21,036 nucleotides of DNA from an uncultured Clostridia bacterium. GTDB taxonomy: Bacteria > Bacillota > Clostridia > Oscillospirales > Acutalibacteraceae. Made by a program: the position numbers and the translations under genes. Location of the stretch: NCBI GenBank assembly GCA_946628455.1, contig CAMOWP010000014.1:1-21036 (forward strand), read 5' to 3'. The notes below the pieces were generated by a model, which was given only the letters and a program-made list of their open reading frames with translations, ran no database searches and had not been told where the DNA came from. This document shows positions 1-7,527 of the stretch, piece after piece; position 1 is the first letter of the stretch; the number at the start of each line of letters is the position of its first letter.

Positions 1-714
1 CTTTTCAAGGTCAAGCTTATCAAGCGGAGATTTTTCAAACAGCTTGCAGATAAGCTTTGAGCAGAGGTAGCCAACGATACCTGCGCATGAGCCGACTACA
101 AGGCCTGCGATAACATCTGTTGGGTAATGAACCATAAGGTAAATCCTTGAGCACATTGTGAAGAGCGCAACAACGGGAAGAACAAATGCAACCTTTCCTA
201 TAGTGCTTTTTTCGCCTGCCTTCATCTTTTCCTTTGCAGTATTTCTGAAGCAGAGGAACATAGCGATTGCCATTTCAAAAGCGGCTGTTGTGTGGCCTGA
301 CGGGAAAGAATAGTCAGACTCGGAGAACGCGCCTGCCGCCTTGTACCATACTGAATAATCAGCCCAGAGCTCAGGGAATTTCTGCAGCGTGTTGTAAGGC
401 CTGATTCTGAGGAACGCGGGTTTAACCACAACGTTTGTAACTATTGTTCCGACTGCAATTGCAATAACAAGTGCAAAGCCGTATTTTCTCGTCTTTTTGA
501 ATAAGCATAAAACCAAACCGAGAACAGCAACGGGGATAACGAAATTCTCATCGCCAAAGGATGTGAAAATCTTTGCAATCTGAGTAAAAAAGCCGTTCTG
601 AATTGCTCCGAAAATGCGGTAAACCCACATATCAAAGCCTCGGAAAATCGGGTCGATTTTATCGCCGACGGAAGCGCCTGCCGCAACGGCAGAGCTGAGT
701 AAAAAAGTATACAT
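1..714 (-). CDS. PAP2-family membrane phosphatase (3' end cut by window edge)
   Basis: The frame is open from the ATG at 714 to the window's left edge (238 codons, no stop), so the C-terminus is missing. All three PAP2 (type 2 phosphatidic acid phosphatase) signatures are visible in order: K-x6-RP (KPAFLRIRP), PSGH, and SR-x5-H-x3-D (SRIYLMVHYPTD). Hydrophobic stretches between them fit a multi-spanning membrane enzyme with its active site on the outer face. Family members dephosphorylate lipid phosphates such as phosphatidic acid or undecaprenyl pyrophosphate; the substrate cannot be told here. AGGAGG at 721-726 lies six bases before the ATG and fixes the start. The gene follows nrdR on the same strand but is separated from it by a strong terminator, so it is probably transcribed separately. 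Confidence 0.9.
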   Translation of the reverse strand, partial: MYTFLLSSAVAAGASVGDKIDPIFRGFDMWVYRIFGAIQNGFFTQIAKIFTSFGDENFVIPVAVLGLVLCLFKKTRKYGFALVIAIAVGTIVTNVVVKPAFLRIRPYNTLQKFPELWADYSVWYKAAGAFSESDYSFPSGHTTAAFEMAIAMFLCFRNTAKEKMKAGEKSTIGKVAFVLPVVALFTMCSRIYLMVHYPTDVIAGLVVGSCAGIVGYLCSKLICKLFEKSPLDKLDLEK

Positions 715-784
715 AATACTCCTCCTTAAACATTATAAAACAATAATACCACAACAAAAATGCAATTGCAATAAATTAATATGC

Positions 785-811
785 AAAAAACGGAGCAGAA
801 TACCTGCTCCG
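785..811 (-). terminator. Rho-independent terminator of nrdR
   Basis: A perfect 8-bp stem (CGGAGCAG, 791-798, with CTGCTCCG, 804-811) and a 5-base loop is followed on the minus strand by six T (785-790). It starts 13 bases after the nrdR stop codon. Confidence 0.9.
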
Positions 812-823
812 CAAATTATTCAG

Positions 824-1273
824 TTAGTCATTAAGCTTTGCAAGCTCCTCGCGGAAGGACTCGGCAGAGTCAAATTCCTTATAAACCGAAGCAAAGCGAA
901 CGTATGCGACCTCGTCGATTTCCTTGAGCTTTTCCATAATAAGCTCGCCGATTCTTGCAGAGGTAACCTCTCTGTCAACAGAAGCCTGAAGCGAAGCCTC
1001 AATCTCGCTGATTTTCTGCTCGAGCTCAGCAACGGTAACGTGTCTCTTTTCGCACGCGCGGAGCATTCCCTTTAAAATCTTGTTTCTGTCGAAAACCTCG
1101 CGGGACTTATCCTTTTTGATAACGATAATCGGAACGTCCTCAATAATTTCATATGTAGTAAATCTTTTTGAGCACTGGATACACTCTCTTCTTCTTCTGA
1201 TTCTTTCGTTCTCGTCAGTCGGACGGGAGTCGATAACCTTACTGTCTGTGTATCCGCAAAACGGACATTTCAT
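824..1273 (-). CDS. nrdR: Transcriptional repressor NrdR
   Basis: This 149-residue protein matches NrdR, the nucleotide-sensing repressor of ribonucleotide reductase genes, over its full usual length. The N-terminal zinc ribbon has Cys3, Cys6, Cys31 and Cys34 (MKCPFCG ... CIQC), followed by the basic stretch IRRRREC that belongs to DNA binding. An ATP-cone domain occupies about residues 49-139 (VIKKDKSREVFDRNKI onward). In this family ATP/dATP binding to the cone sets the oligomeric state and so DNA binding. The start is the ATG at 1273, eight bases behind a GGAGG. The same frame extends upstream to a TTG at 1294, but that would translate the ribosome site itself. It has its own promoter with NrdR-box-like sequences, suggesting autoregulation. 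No nrd reductase gene lies in the window. Confidence 0.97.
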   Translation of the reverse strand: MKCPFCGYTDSKVIDSRPTDENERIRRRRECIQCSKRFTTYEIIEDVPIIVIKKDKSREVFDRNKILKGMLRACEKRHVTVAELEQKISEIEASLQASVDREVTSARIGELIMEKLKEIDEVAYVRFASVYKEFDSAESFREELAKLND

Positions 1274-1311
1274 AGCATTATCCTCCTTTTTCAAATAAAC
1301 ACTACATTCGG

Positions 1312-1340
1312 ATTATAACACAAGATATAGTAAAAGTCAA
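1312..1340 (-). promoter_or_regulatory. Sigma-A type promoter of nrdR
   Basis: Minus-strand -35 TTGACT (1335-1340) and -10 TATAAT (1312-1317) are separated by exactly 17 bases. The predicted start near 1305 leaves a leader of about 32 bases before the nrdR ATG. Confidence 0.85.
1318..1333. promoter_or_regulatory. Candidate NrdR box inside the nrdR promoter spacer
   Basis: ACACAAGATATAGTAA matches the published NrdR-box consensus (ACACWATATATWGTGT, from memory) at 13 of 16 positions and 9 of 10 core positions. It sits between the -35 and -10 elements, where a bound repressor would block RNA polymerase. Confidence 0.6.
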
Positions 1341-1354
1341 GTATATTTACTTTA

Positions 1355-1370
1355 CAACAATATGTTGATT
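1355..1370. promoter_or_regulatory. Second candidate NrdR box upstream of the nrdR promoter
   Basis: The core CAATATGTTG (1358-1367) matches the NrdR core CWATATATWG at 9 of 10 positions; the full 16-mer matches at 11. It forms an imperfect palindrome, CAACA-ATA-TGTTG. It lies 37 bases from the first box, whereas described pairs are usually near 21 or 31-32 bases apart, so this one is weaker. Confidence 0.4.
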
Positions 1371-1373
1371 AAT

Positions 1374-2267
1374 TTACGCCTTTTTCAGCGGAGATTCCTT
1401 TTTATTGTAGAAAAACATCCAGACAGCCATCAAAATGATGATTACATAACCCACAAGTGAAAGCACATCGGGAACCTGGTGCCCGAGGAAGAGATAGCCT
1501 TCAATGGCAGTAAAGATAATATTCGAGTAATCGTAAACGGAGATTTCCCTGCTCGGCGCAAAGGTATATGCGGCTGTAATGGTAAACTGACCGCCCGCAG
1601 CGCAAAGGCCCACAAGAAGCAGATAAACAAGCTGCTTTGACGTCATAGGATGATAGTCAAAAATGAGATACGGCGCGGTAACTGCAACCGAAAACGCGGA
1701 GAAAAAGAAAACCGTAAAGCGCCCGTTTTCGCCCTTGTTGCCCATATGACGAACGCAGGTATACGCCGCGCCTGCGCAGAGACCCCCGAAAAAGCCCGCG
1801 AGTGACGGTGCAAGCTCTACGTTTCCGAAGGTTGGCTTTATAACAAACATTGCGCCTGCAAACGCGCCGATAATAGCAAGCGCCTGCTTTGGTTTAACCT
1901 TTTCTTTAAGGAATATTGCAGAGAAAATCAGTGTAAAAAACGGAGACATTTTGTTGAGCATAGCCGCGTCAGCAGTGTGCGCCATATGCGTTGTTGCGTA
2001 AAAATTTCCGAAAACGCCGAGCAACCCTGCCGAAGCTCTCAGAATGTGAAACGGAAACGTTCCCCTGACGGGTCTGAATTTTTCGCGCTTTTTTATCAGC
2101 ATAAACGAAGCGAAAAACAGCGCAACGAGATTCCTGAAAAAAACCTTCTGCGCGGTAGGAATATCGCCCGAAAGATTAATAAACGAGCTCATCCCCGAAA
2201 AGCACAGCGCCGAAAGCAGAATGCATATTATTCCCTTTGTTTTGTCTGAAAGCCTGTTATTGCTCAT
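1374..2267 (-). CDS. EamA/DMT-family membrane transporter
   Basis: This 297-residue, very hydrophobic protein has the two-fold repeated architecture of the drug/metabolite transporter superfamily (EamA domain twice, about ten membrane segments). The first half runs from about residue 10 to 145 and the second from about 155 to 285. A charged loop (IKKREKFRPV) follows the second helix, and the conserved FLKEK element appears near residue 120. EamA proteins are mostly exporters of metabolites or amino acids, or drug permeases; the substrate cannot be read here. It is the last gene of a minus-strand cluster behind the aminotransferase and TIM-barrel genes, so export of a related metabolite is possible but unproven. 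Its ribosome site is weak (TTTTAGGT before ATG), and a GC-rich hairpin lies just upstream. No clear terminator separates it from nrdR. Confidence 0.88.
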   Translation of the reverse strand: MSNNRLSDKTKGIICILLSALCFSGMSSFINLSGDIPTAQKVFFRNLVALFFASFMLIKKREKFRPVRGTFPFHILRASAGLLGVFGNFYATTHMAHTADAAMLNKMSPFFTLIFSAIFLKEKVKPKQALAIIGAFAGAMFVIKPTFGNVELAPSLAGFFGGLCAGAAYTCVRHMGNKGENGRFTVFFFSAFSVAVTAPYLIFDYHPMTSKQLVYLLLVGLCAAGGQFTITAAYTFAPSREISVYDYSNIIFTAIEGYLFLGHQVPDVLSLVGYVIIILMAVWMFFYNKKESPLKKA

Positions 2268-2280
2268 ACCTAAAATTATC

Positions 2281-2298
2281 GGGCGGAAGCCTCCGCCC
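2281..2298 (-). terminator. Intercistronic hairpin, possible weak terminator or attenuator
   Basis: A 7-bp GC-rich stem (GGGCGGA, 2281-2287, with TCCGCCC, 2292-2298) and 4-base loop lies between the TIM-barrel gene's stop and the EamA start. On the minus strand it is followed by GATAATTTT, a poor T-tract. It may end part of the transcript or protect the upstream mRNA, lowering EamA expression. Confidence 0.45.
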
Positions 2299-2311
2299 TT
2301 TCCTGTTCAGC

Positions 2312-3094
2312 TTAAAATTTCTCAAAAAACTGCTTGCTGTATGCAAGCTCTTTTTTAACGTCTAATCCCTTTGAATAGATTTCAATAACGTAATCGCCCT
2401 TGTAATCAGCGCCGTCAAGCGTTGCAAAGAGCCTGCCGAAATCGAAATTGCCTCTTCCGGGAGGAATGCAGTCCCTTTCAGGCAAATCGTTATCGGAAAG
2501 GTGAACGTGAACTATCTCGTTTTTCATTTCCTCCAAAAACTCAAACGGGTCATAGCCTGCGCGGATTGACTGCTTAATATCAAACACCATATGAAAATCA
2601 GAGCCGAGCGCCGCCCTCATCCTCTTCATAAAATCAATATGCTGGCTCTTGAACTTGTTAACATTTTCCTGGCAAACCATAACGCCCTCGCTTCTGCCGA
2701 TATCAACAAGCCCCTGAAAGCGCTCAAAATAAAGCTCGTCGGGAAGCGGAATCTTTCTTGCATCAAGCGCGCCGTGAATAACGACAACCCCTGCCCCGAG
2801 GACTGCAGCTGCGTGGCAATGCTTCTGATATAAGCCGATAAAATCGTCGTACCTTCTCTGATACTCGCCGAAAATGCACATATTTTCAAGCGCGCTTGAA
2901 AACGGGTGCACGGATAAAACCCGAACTCCGTTTTCATCAGCCGTCTTTTTCAGCTGATTTACAAACGGGAGCTCAAGCTCAGAGCTTGTGTTAAAAAATA
3001 TCTCGGCTTTTCTGAAGCCTAAATCCGTAACCTCCAAAAACGCTTTTTCCGTTACCAAAGGGTAAAAGCAGGAGGTTGAGCAACCAATTTCCAT
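2312..3094 (-). CDS. Sugar phosphate isomerase/epimerase-like TIM-barrel protein
   Basis: This 260-residue protein belongs to the xylose isomerase-like TIM-barrel family (AP endonuclease 2 fold), which includes IolE-, hydroxypyruvate isomerase- and sugar epimerase-type enzymes. The expected metal and substrate residues follow the strands: His in VVIHGA, Glu in CQENVN, Asp in VFDIKQ, His in HVHLSDND and Glu in VIEIYSK. A divalent-metal enzyme acting on a small sugar or keto acid in the cytoplasm is therefore likely, but the substrate is not determined. The start ATG at 3094 is preceded by AAGGAG that begins right after the aminotransferase stop, so the two genes are probably translationally linked and share the promoter near 4400-4428. 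Confidence 0.85.
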   Translation of the reverse strand: MEIGCSTSCFYPLVTEKAFLEVTDLGFRKAEIFFNTSSELELPFVNQLKKTADENGVRVLSVHPFSSALENMCIFGEYQRRYDDFIGLYQKHCHAAAVLGAGVVVIHGALDARKIPLPDELYFERFQGLVDIGRSEGVMVCQENVNKFKSQHIDFMKRMRAALGSDFHMVFDIKQSIRAGYDPFEFLEEMKNEIVHVHLSDNDLPERDCIPPGRGNFDFGRLFATLDGADYKGDYVIEIYSKGLDVKKELAYSKQFFEKF

Positions 3095-3106
3095 ATAGCT
3101 CCTTAA

Positions 3107-4369
3107 TTATTCGCTCAAAAGCTTTTCTACAGCGGCAAGCTGCACGCTTACGCAAAGAATTCTTGTTGCGAGGTCAAGCTCCTTAATCGGAGGAAGCGAC
3201 GGCGCGATTCTGATATTCTTGTTATCGGGGTCAATGCCGTAAGGATAGGTTGCGCCAACGCTTGTGAGCGTTACGCCCGCCTCTTTGCAGAGCTCCCCTA
3301 CTCTTTTAGCTGTACCGTTCATAACGTCAAGGCTGATGAAATAGCCGCCTCTGGGCTTAATCCAGCTTGCAATATTCTTATCGCCGAGCTCGTATTCAAG
3401 ATGAGTTAAAACCATTTCAAACTTAGGTCTCATAATCTCGGCATGCTTTTTCATATGAGCTTTGATTCCGTTAACATCGCCGAAAAACGCAACGTGACGG
3501 TGCTGATTCATTTTATCGTAGCTGATGGTCTGGCAGTTGAGCCTTCTCTTTATATCGGCAATATTATTATCGCTTGCAGCAAGTGCTGATATACCTGCAC
3601 CCGGGAAGGTCATCTTTGAGGTTGAGCATACCTCAATCACCATATCCTCGTTACCGTATTCGGGAAGAACGTTGAAGATATTGAGAAGCTCGTCGCCCTC
3701 GTCGTAAATCTCGTGAATGCAATATGCGTTATCCCAGATAATTCTGAAATCCTTTGCCGCAGGCTTAAGCGCCGCAATGCACCTTACTATCTCATCGGAA
3801 TATGTAATACCCTGCGGATTTGAATACTTCGGAACACAAAACATACCCTTAACGCTCTCGTCCTTTATAAGCTCTTTTATAGTTTCCATATCGGGGCCGT
3901 CGGCTTTCATATCAACATTAATCATTTTAATGTTGAAATATTCAAGGATAGTAAAATGCCTGTCATAACCGGGAACGGGGCAAAGAAACTTAACCTCCGG
4001 GAGATTGCTCCACGGAGTTGAGCCGCACACGCCGTGAGAATAGCACTGCGCAATATAATCAAACATAAGCGAAAGGCTTGCGTTAGGGCCGATTAAAATA
4101 TTATCGGCAGGAACTCCGAGCAAATCGCCAAAAAGCTTTCTGCAACTTGGAATGCCCTCAAGGATACCGTAGTTTCTGAGGTCAATTCCGTCAACTATAT
4201 AATCAGGGTCGTCAAGAAGCCCCATTGATAAATCAAGCTGCTCCTTGCCCGGCTTGCCCCTTGACATATCGAGCTTCAGGCCCATATCCTTATAAACTTT
4301 AAATCTTTTTAGAAGAGCGTCTTTTTCCGCAACGAGCTCCTCTTTAGTCATCTTTGTATAATCTGACAT
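3107..4369 (-). CDS. Class I/II aminotransferase (type Ic aspartate aminotransferase-like)
   Basis: This 420-residue PLP-dependent enzyme resembles the aspartate aminotransferase group of Pfam PF12897, once labelled MocR-like. Visible family marks are the N-terminal LDMSRGKPGKEQLDL (about residues 33-47), substrate/PLP elements GPNAS and PVPGYDRHF (about 131-139), YSNPQG (182-187), DNAY (213-216) and the Schiff-base lysine in STSKMTFPGAG (Lys252). It has no helix-turn-helix domain, so it is an enzyme and not a GntR/MocR regulator. The likely reaction is reversible amino transfer between aspartate or a related amino acid and 2-oxoglutarate. GGAGG precedes the ATG, and a well-formed promoter lies about 30 bases upstream. 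It heads the minus-strand cluster. The amino-donor specificity is an inference from the family. Confidence 0.9.
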   Translation of the reverse strand: MSDYTKMTKEELVAEKDALLKRFKVYKDMGLKLDMSRGKPGKEQLDLSMGLLDDPDYIVDGIDLRNYGILEGIPSCRKLFGDLLGVPADNILIGPNASLSLMFDYIAQCYSHGVCGSTPWSNLPEVKFLCPVPGYDRHFTILEYFNIKMINVDMKADGPDMETIKELIKDESVKGMFCVPKYSNPQGITYSDEIVRCIAALKPAAKDFRIIWDNAYCIHEIYDEGDELLNIFNVLPEYGNEDMVIEVCSTSKMTFPGAGISALAASDNNIADIKRRLNCQTISYDKMNQHRHVAFFGDVNGIKAHMKKHAEIMRPKFEMVLTHLEYELGDKNIASWIKPRGGYFISLDVMNGTAKRVGELCKEAGVTLTSVGATYPYGIDPDNKNIRIAPSLPPIKELDLATRILCVSVQLAAVEKLLSE

Positions 4370-4399
4370 CAGACCGCCTCCATTAAAAAAATATGTAAT

Positions 4400-4428
4400 A
4401 TTGTAGCATTTTTTGCCTGATAATGCAA
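4400..4428 (-). promoter_or_regulatory. Promoter of the aminotransferase cluster
   Basis: Minus-strand -35 TTGCAT (4423-4428) and -10 TACAAT (4400-4405) are 17 bases apart. The predicted start near 4393 gives a leader of about 24 bases. Confidence 0.75.
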
Positions 4429-4442
4429 GATTAATAAAATGC

Positions 4443-4471
4443 TTGCGTTTTCTAAAGATTAATTATATAAT
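4443..4471 (+). promoter_or_regulatory. Promoter of the fumC operon
   Basis: -35 TTGCGT (4443-4448) and -10 TATAAT (4466-4471) are 17 bases apart, with an expected start near 4478. It is divergent from the aminotransferase promoter; the two -35 elements are 14 bases apart. Confidence 0.8.
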
Positions 4472-4504
4472 AAAAATAGCGTAATATTTTTCGGGAGGAC
4501 GAAT

Positions 4505-5881
4505 ATGGATTATCGCATTGAACACGATTCTATGGGAGAGGTTAAGGTGCCTGCCGATAAATACTGGGCGGCACAGACTCAGCGCTCGCACGAAAACTTT
4601 TTAATCGGCGTTGGCAAGGAAAATATGCCGGAAGAGGTTATCCGCGCCTTCGGTATCTTAAAAAAGGCCGCCGCTCAGGCAAACAGAAGGCTCGCTCCCG
4701 AAAGAATGACCGAGGAAAAGCTCAGCGCAATTTCTCACGCCTGCGACGAGGTAATTGAAGGAAGGCTTGCGGAGCACTTTCCCCTTGTGGTCTGGCAGAC
4801 GGGCTCCGGAACACAGAGCAATATGAACGCCAACGAGGTTATCGCAAACCGCGGCAATGAAATCGCAGGCAAAAATCTGCTCCACCCGAACGATGACATA
4901 AATATGAGCCAATCCTCAAACGACACGTTTCCGACCGCCATCAGCATTGCGGCTGTTGAAGGGCTTGAGGACAGGGTTATCCCCGCGGTTAAAACGCTTA
5001 TCGAAACCTTTATAAGGCTTGAAAAGGAAAACGAAGGAATTGTTAAAAGCGGAAGAACTCATCTTCAGGACGCAACGCCGATAACCTTTTCGCAGGAAAT
5101 CAGCGGCTGGCGCTCGAGCCTTGAAAAGGATATAAAGCTTATAAACGCAGCGCTTCCCGAGCTTAAAGAGCTTGCGCTCGGCGGAACAGCAGTCGGAACA
5201 GGGCTCAACGCTCCGAAGGGCTTCGGAGAAGAGGTTGCAAAAGCTGTAAGCGAAATAACAGGCAAGGATTTTATTACCGCTCCAAACAAGTTTCACGCGC
5301 TGACCTCCAAGGATGAAATCGTTTTTGCTCACGGCGCGCTCAAGGCTCTTGCGGGCGATATGATGAAAATTGCAAACGACGTAAGATGGCTTGCAAGCGG
5401 TCCGCGCCTCGGCATAGGAGAAATAAGAATCCCCGAAAACGAGCCCGGCTCGTCAATTATGCCCGGCAAGGTTAACCCCACTCAGTGCGAGGCTGTTACA
5501 ATGGTTGCCGTTCAGGTTATGGGTAACGACGCCGCAATCGGCTTTGCGGCAAGCCAGGGTAATTTTGAGCTTAACGTTTTTATGCCTGTTATCATATATA
5601 ATTTTATGCAGAGCGTTCGCCTTTTGTCAGAGGCAATTCTCTCGTTCAACAAAAACTGTGCGCGCGGAATAACCGCAAACACAGAAAAAATGAAGGCAAA
5701 TCTCAGCAATTCCCTTATGCTTGTAACCGCGCTTAATCCGTATATCGGATATGAAAACGCTGCCAGAACAGCCAAGAAAGCATATAAAGAAAACATCTCT
5801 TTAAAAGAGGCGTGCGTTGAGCTCGGCTTTTTAACGGAGGAAAAATTTGACGAGGTATTCCGTCCCGAAGAGATGGTTTAA
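4505..5881 (+). CDS. fumC: Class II fumarate hydratase
   Basis: This 458-residue protein is the iron-independent fumarase, interconverting fumarate and malate in the cytoplasm. It has the full length and signatures of the family: TGSGTQSNMNANEV near residue 98, GRTHLQDATP with the active-site His near residue 186, and the fumarate lyase signature GSSIMPGKVNP near residue 315. The TGSGTQSNMN form and the overall match favour fumarase over aspartase or argininosuccinate lyase, though class II fumarase and aspartase are related. GGGAGG lies before the ATG. The next gene follows after 15 bases with its own AAAGGAG, and no terminator is seen before 9101. Fumarase thus appears to head a transcript carrying membrane and secreted proteins, which is an unusual setting for this housekeeping enzyme. 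Confidence 0.95.
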   Translation: MDYRIEHDSMGEVKVPADKYWAAQTQRSHENFLIGVGKENMPEEVIRAFGILKKAAAQANRRLAPERMTEEKLSAISHACDEVIEGRLAEHFPLVVWQTGSGTQSNMNANEVIANRGNEIAGKNLLHPNDDINMSQSSNDTFPTAISIAAVEGLEDRVIPAVKTLIETFIRLEKENEGIVKSGRTHLQDATPITFSQEISGWRSSLEKDIKLINAALPELKELALGGTAVGTGLNAPKGFGEEVAKAVSEITGKDFITAPNKFHALTSKDEIVFAHGALKALAGDMMKIANDVRWLASGPRLGIGEIRIPENEPGSSIMPGKVNPTQCEAVTMVAVQVMGNDAAIGFAASQGNFELNVFMPVIIYNFMQSVRLLSEAILSFNKNCARGITANTEKMKANLSNSLMLVTALNPYIGYENAARTAKKAYKENISLKEACVELGFLTEEKFDEVFRPEEMV

Positions 5882-5896
5882 CAAAAGGAGAAGAAA

Positions 5897-7024
5897 ATGA
5901 GCAAGGATAACGAAAAGAGAAAATCAAAGTATCTTCGCGACAGCTCAGACCCTATAATAAAACACCTGCGCACGGTCGACGAGCCGAAATCAAGATATTT
6001 CAAATCGTCCGCAAAGAAAACCTCAAAGCAGACTGACGACGAATATGACGAGGAAGAGGCTCACAGCAGGAAGGAATTCCGTGACAGCGTTATAACCCCT
6101 AAAAGAGCCAGGGAGCAAATGCTCAGCGGCGATTCGCAAAAAGCCGAAGCAGAGGCAGCAGAGCCTCAGGACGAGGAAGCCTCTGAATATCAGAAAAGCA
6201 AGGGCACCTCAAACGACATTTTCAGAGAAACTGAAATTAACGAGGAGCAAAAAAAATCCTACAACAAAGAAGAGGCTGACAAGAGCTTAAAGGAAAGGCG
6301 CAAAAACGCAACTATAAGAATGGTCCTGTGTATGGGTGTTCTTACGGTTATTGCAACAATCTTAATGGCATATCCTATACGCAACCTGCCTTATATGCCG
6401 GACATCCTCAACACCGAGTTTGCCGCTTTGCCTGAGCTTATCGCTTCAATCGCCTACGGCCCCGTTTTCGGCGTTATTATATGCATAATCAAAAACTTAA
6501 TCAGAGTCATATTTGACCAGTACAATTTTGTTTCATATATCAATAACACTCTTCTTGATTCAACCTTTGTTTTCATTGCGGGTTTGCTTTATTCAAGAAG
6601 TATGTTCTCGGGAGATAACAGAATAAACACGGCGGGCAAATCCAGGGATTACAGAAGAAAAAGGATTTTCTCAAGCTGCTTTGCGGGAGCCGTTATATCC
6701 GCCGTTCCTCAGTTCTTCATCACCAGATTCATTGCATATCCTCTTATCGCAAAGGTTTACGGCGAATCTCAGGGTATAACAATGGAGTTTCTGTTCAAAT
6801 CGTATCAGGACAGCTATTTGGCAATTATGAACCGCCTTCCCGAAGGTATTGCTAAGCTCGTTCCCGAAATGAACAGCATTTCAACGGGAATCCTGCTTTA
6901 CAACCTTCCTATTACATTTATCAAGCTGTTTATAATTACAGTTATTACGGCGATAATTTATAAATACATTTCCCCCTTCCTTCATTACAGAAGAAAGAAG
7001 AAGAGGAAAAAACATAATCATTGA
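5897..7024 (+). CDS. ECF transporter S component (RibU-like) with long charged N-terminus
   Basis: The protein has 375 residues. Residues 1-138 are hydrophilic, rich in Lys, Glu, Asp and Ser, and without a signal peptide. From about residue 139 a membrane domain follows with roughly five to six helices and a short basic tail (RRKKKRKKHNH). The segment around 168-202 (PDILNTEFAALPELIAS and GPVFGVIICIIKNLIRVIF) resembles the substrate-binding S subunits of energy-coupling factor transporters, especially the riboflavin type RibU. S components usually have about 170-220 residues, so the head is an unusual addition and would face the cytoplasm. The EcfA/A'/T energizing module is not in the window and would have to be encoded elsewhere. 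Substrate assignment to riboflavin is an inference from resemblance only. AAAGGAG lies before the ATG, 15 bases after fumC. Confidence 0.75.
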   Translation: MSKDNEKRKSKYLRDSSDPIIKHLRTVDEPKSRYFKSSAKKTSKQTDDEYDEEEAHSRKEFRDSVITPKRAREQMLSGDSQKAEAEAAEPQDEEASEYQKSKGTSNDIFRETEINEEQKKSYNKEEADKSLKERRKNATIRMVLCMGVLTVIATILMAYPIRNLPYMPDILNTEFAALPELIASIAYGPVFGVIICIIKNLIRVIFDQYNFVSYINNTLLDSTFVFIAGLLYSRSMFSGDNRINTAGKSRDYRRKRIFSSCFAGAVISAVPQFFITRFIAYPLIAKVYGESQGITMEFLFKSYQDSYLAIMNRLPEGIAKLVPEMNSISTGILLYNLPITFIKLFIITVITAIIYKYISPFLHYRRKKKRKKHNH

Positions 7025-7038
7025 TTACGGAGAAAAAT

Positions 7039-7470
7039 ATGAAAAGAATACTAATTGCGATGCTGATATTATCTCTCCTCACGCTTTGCTCATGCAGCTC
7101 AAAAGATGATAACAAGCAGTCGGGCGGAGCTTCAGCCTCAGCTTCACAAAGCGCAGACGAAAAAAGCAATGCAGCCGAAAGCACAACAGCCAAAGAAGGC
7201 GAGCTTCCGACCGTTCAGAACGACGGCAAGGACAGCGGAGCTGTTGATTTCGGCGAAAGCGACGGAAGCGGCAATAATAAAAGCGATGGTAACAGCAGCG
7301 AAAGCAATAATAAAAGCAACAAGGACAACGGCGATAAGTCAAACGGCAATAATGATTCAGAAAAAGACAACCGTGACTCTGAAAGCACAACCGCCTCAGG
7401 CGATGATTCCGGCAACGGCTCGGAGGGCGGATACGAAATGCCTCAGATTCCGATAACTCCCAACAACTGA
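7039..7470 (+). CDS. Low-complexity Ser/Asn/Asp/Gly-rich lipoprotein
   Basis: This 143-residue protein starts with a lipoprotein-type signal: MKR, a hydrophobic core, then LCSC. Cys19 is the likely lipidated residue, although Cys at the -2 position is atypical. The remainder is low complexity with SASASQS, many SDGN and SNNKS repeats, and net acidic charge; no folded domain is recognised. It looks like a flexible stalk tethered to the membrane. The last residues, YEMPQIPITPNN, closely match YELPSIPITHRF at the start of the mature next protein. The start is taken at the ATG at 7039 behind CGGAGA; the same frame has an upstream TTG at 7021 that would overlap the preceding stop. The gene begins 14 bases after the S-component gene, which implies co-transcription. 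Its function is unknown. Confidence 0.75.
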   Translation: MKRILIAMLILSLLTLCSCSSKDDNKQSGGASASASQSADEKSNAAESTTAKEGELPTVQNDGKDSGAVDFGESDGSGNNKSDGNSSESNNKSNKDNGDKSNGNNDSEKDNRDSESTTASGDDSGNGSEGGYEMPQIPITPNN

Positions 7471-7527
7471 TAAATATGCTGATTTGATTTGATTTCTATA
7501 AATTACGAAAAGGAGGTAAAGGCGGCA

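Noticed and set aside
1274..1294. Longer N-terminus of NrdR from a TTG
   Set aside because: These codons contain the GGAGG ribosome site, and known NrdR proteins start at MKCPFC.
4916..5332. 138-residue minus-strand frame inside fumC
   Set aside because: It is antisense to a highly conserved fumarase, has no ribosome site, and its composition is explained by the codon use of fumC.
7106..7456. 116-residue Ala/Lys-rich plus-strand frame
   Set aside because: It is the +1 shadow of the low-complexity lipoprotein gene; repeated SNG-type codons keep neighbouring frames open. It has no ribosome site and no recognisable domain.
7471..7527. Promoter before the Cys-rich gene
   Set aside because: A TATAAA is present at about 7497, but no acceptable -35 lies at the right distance.
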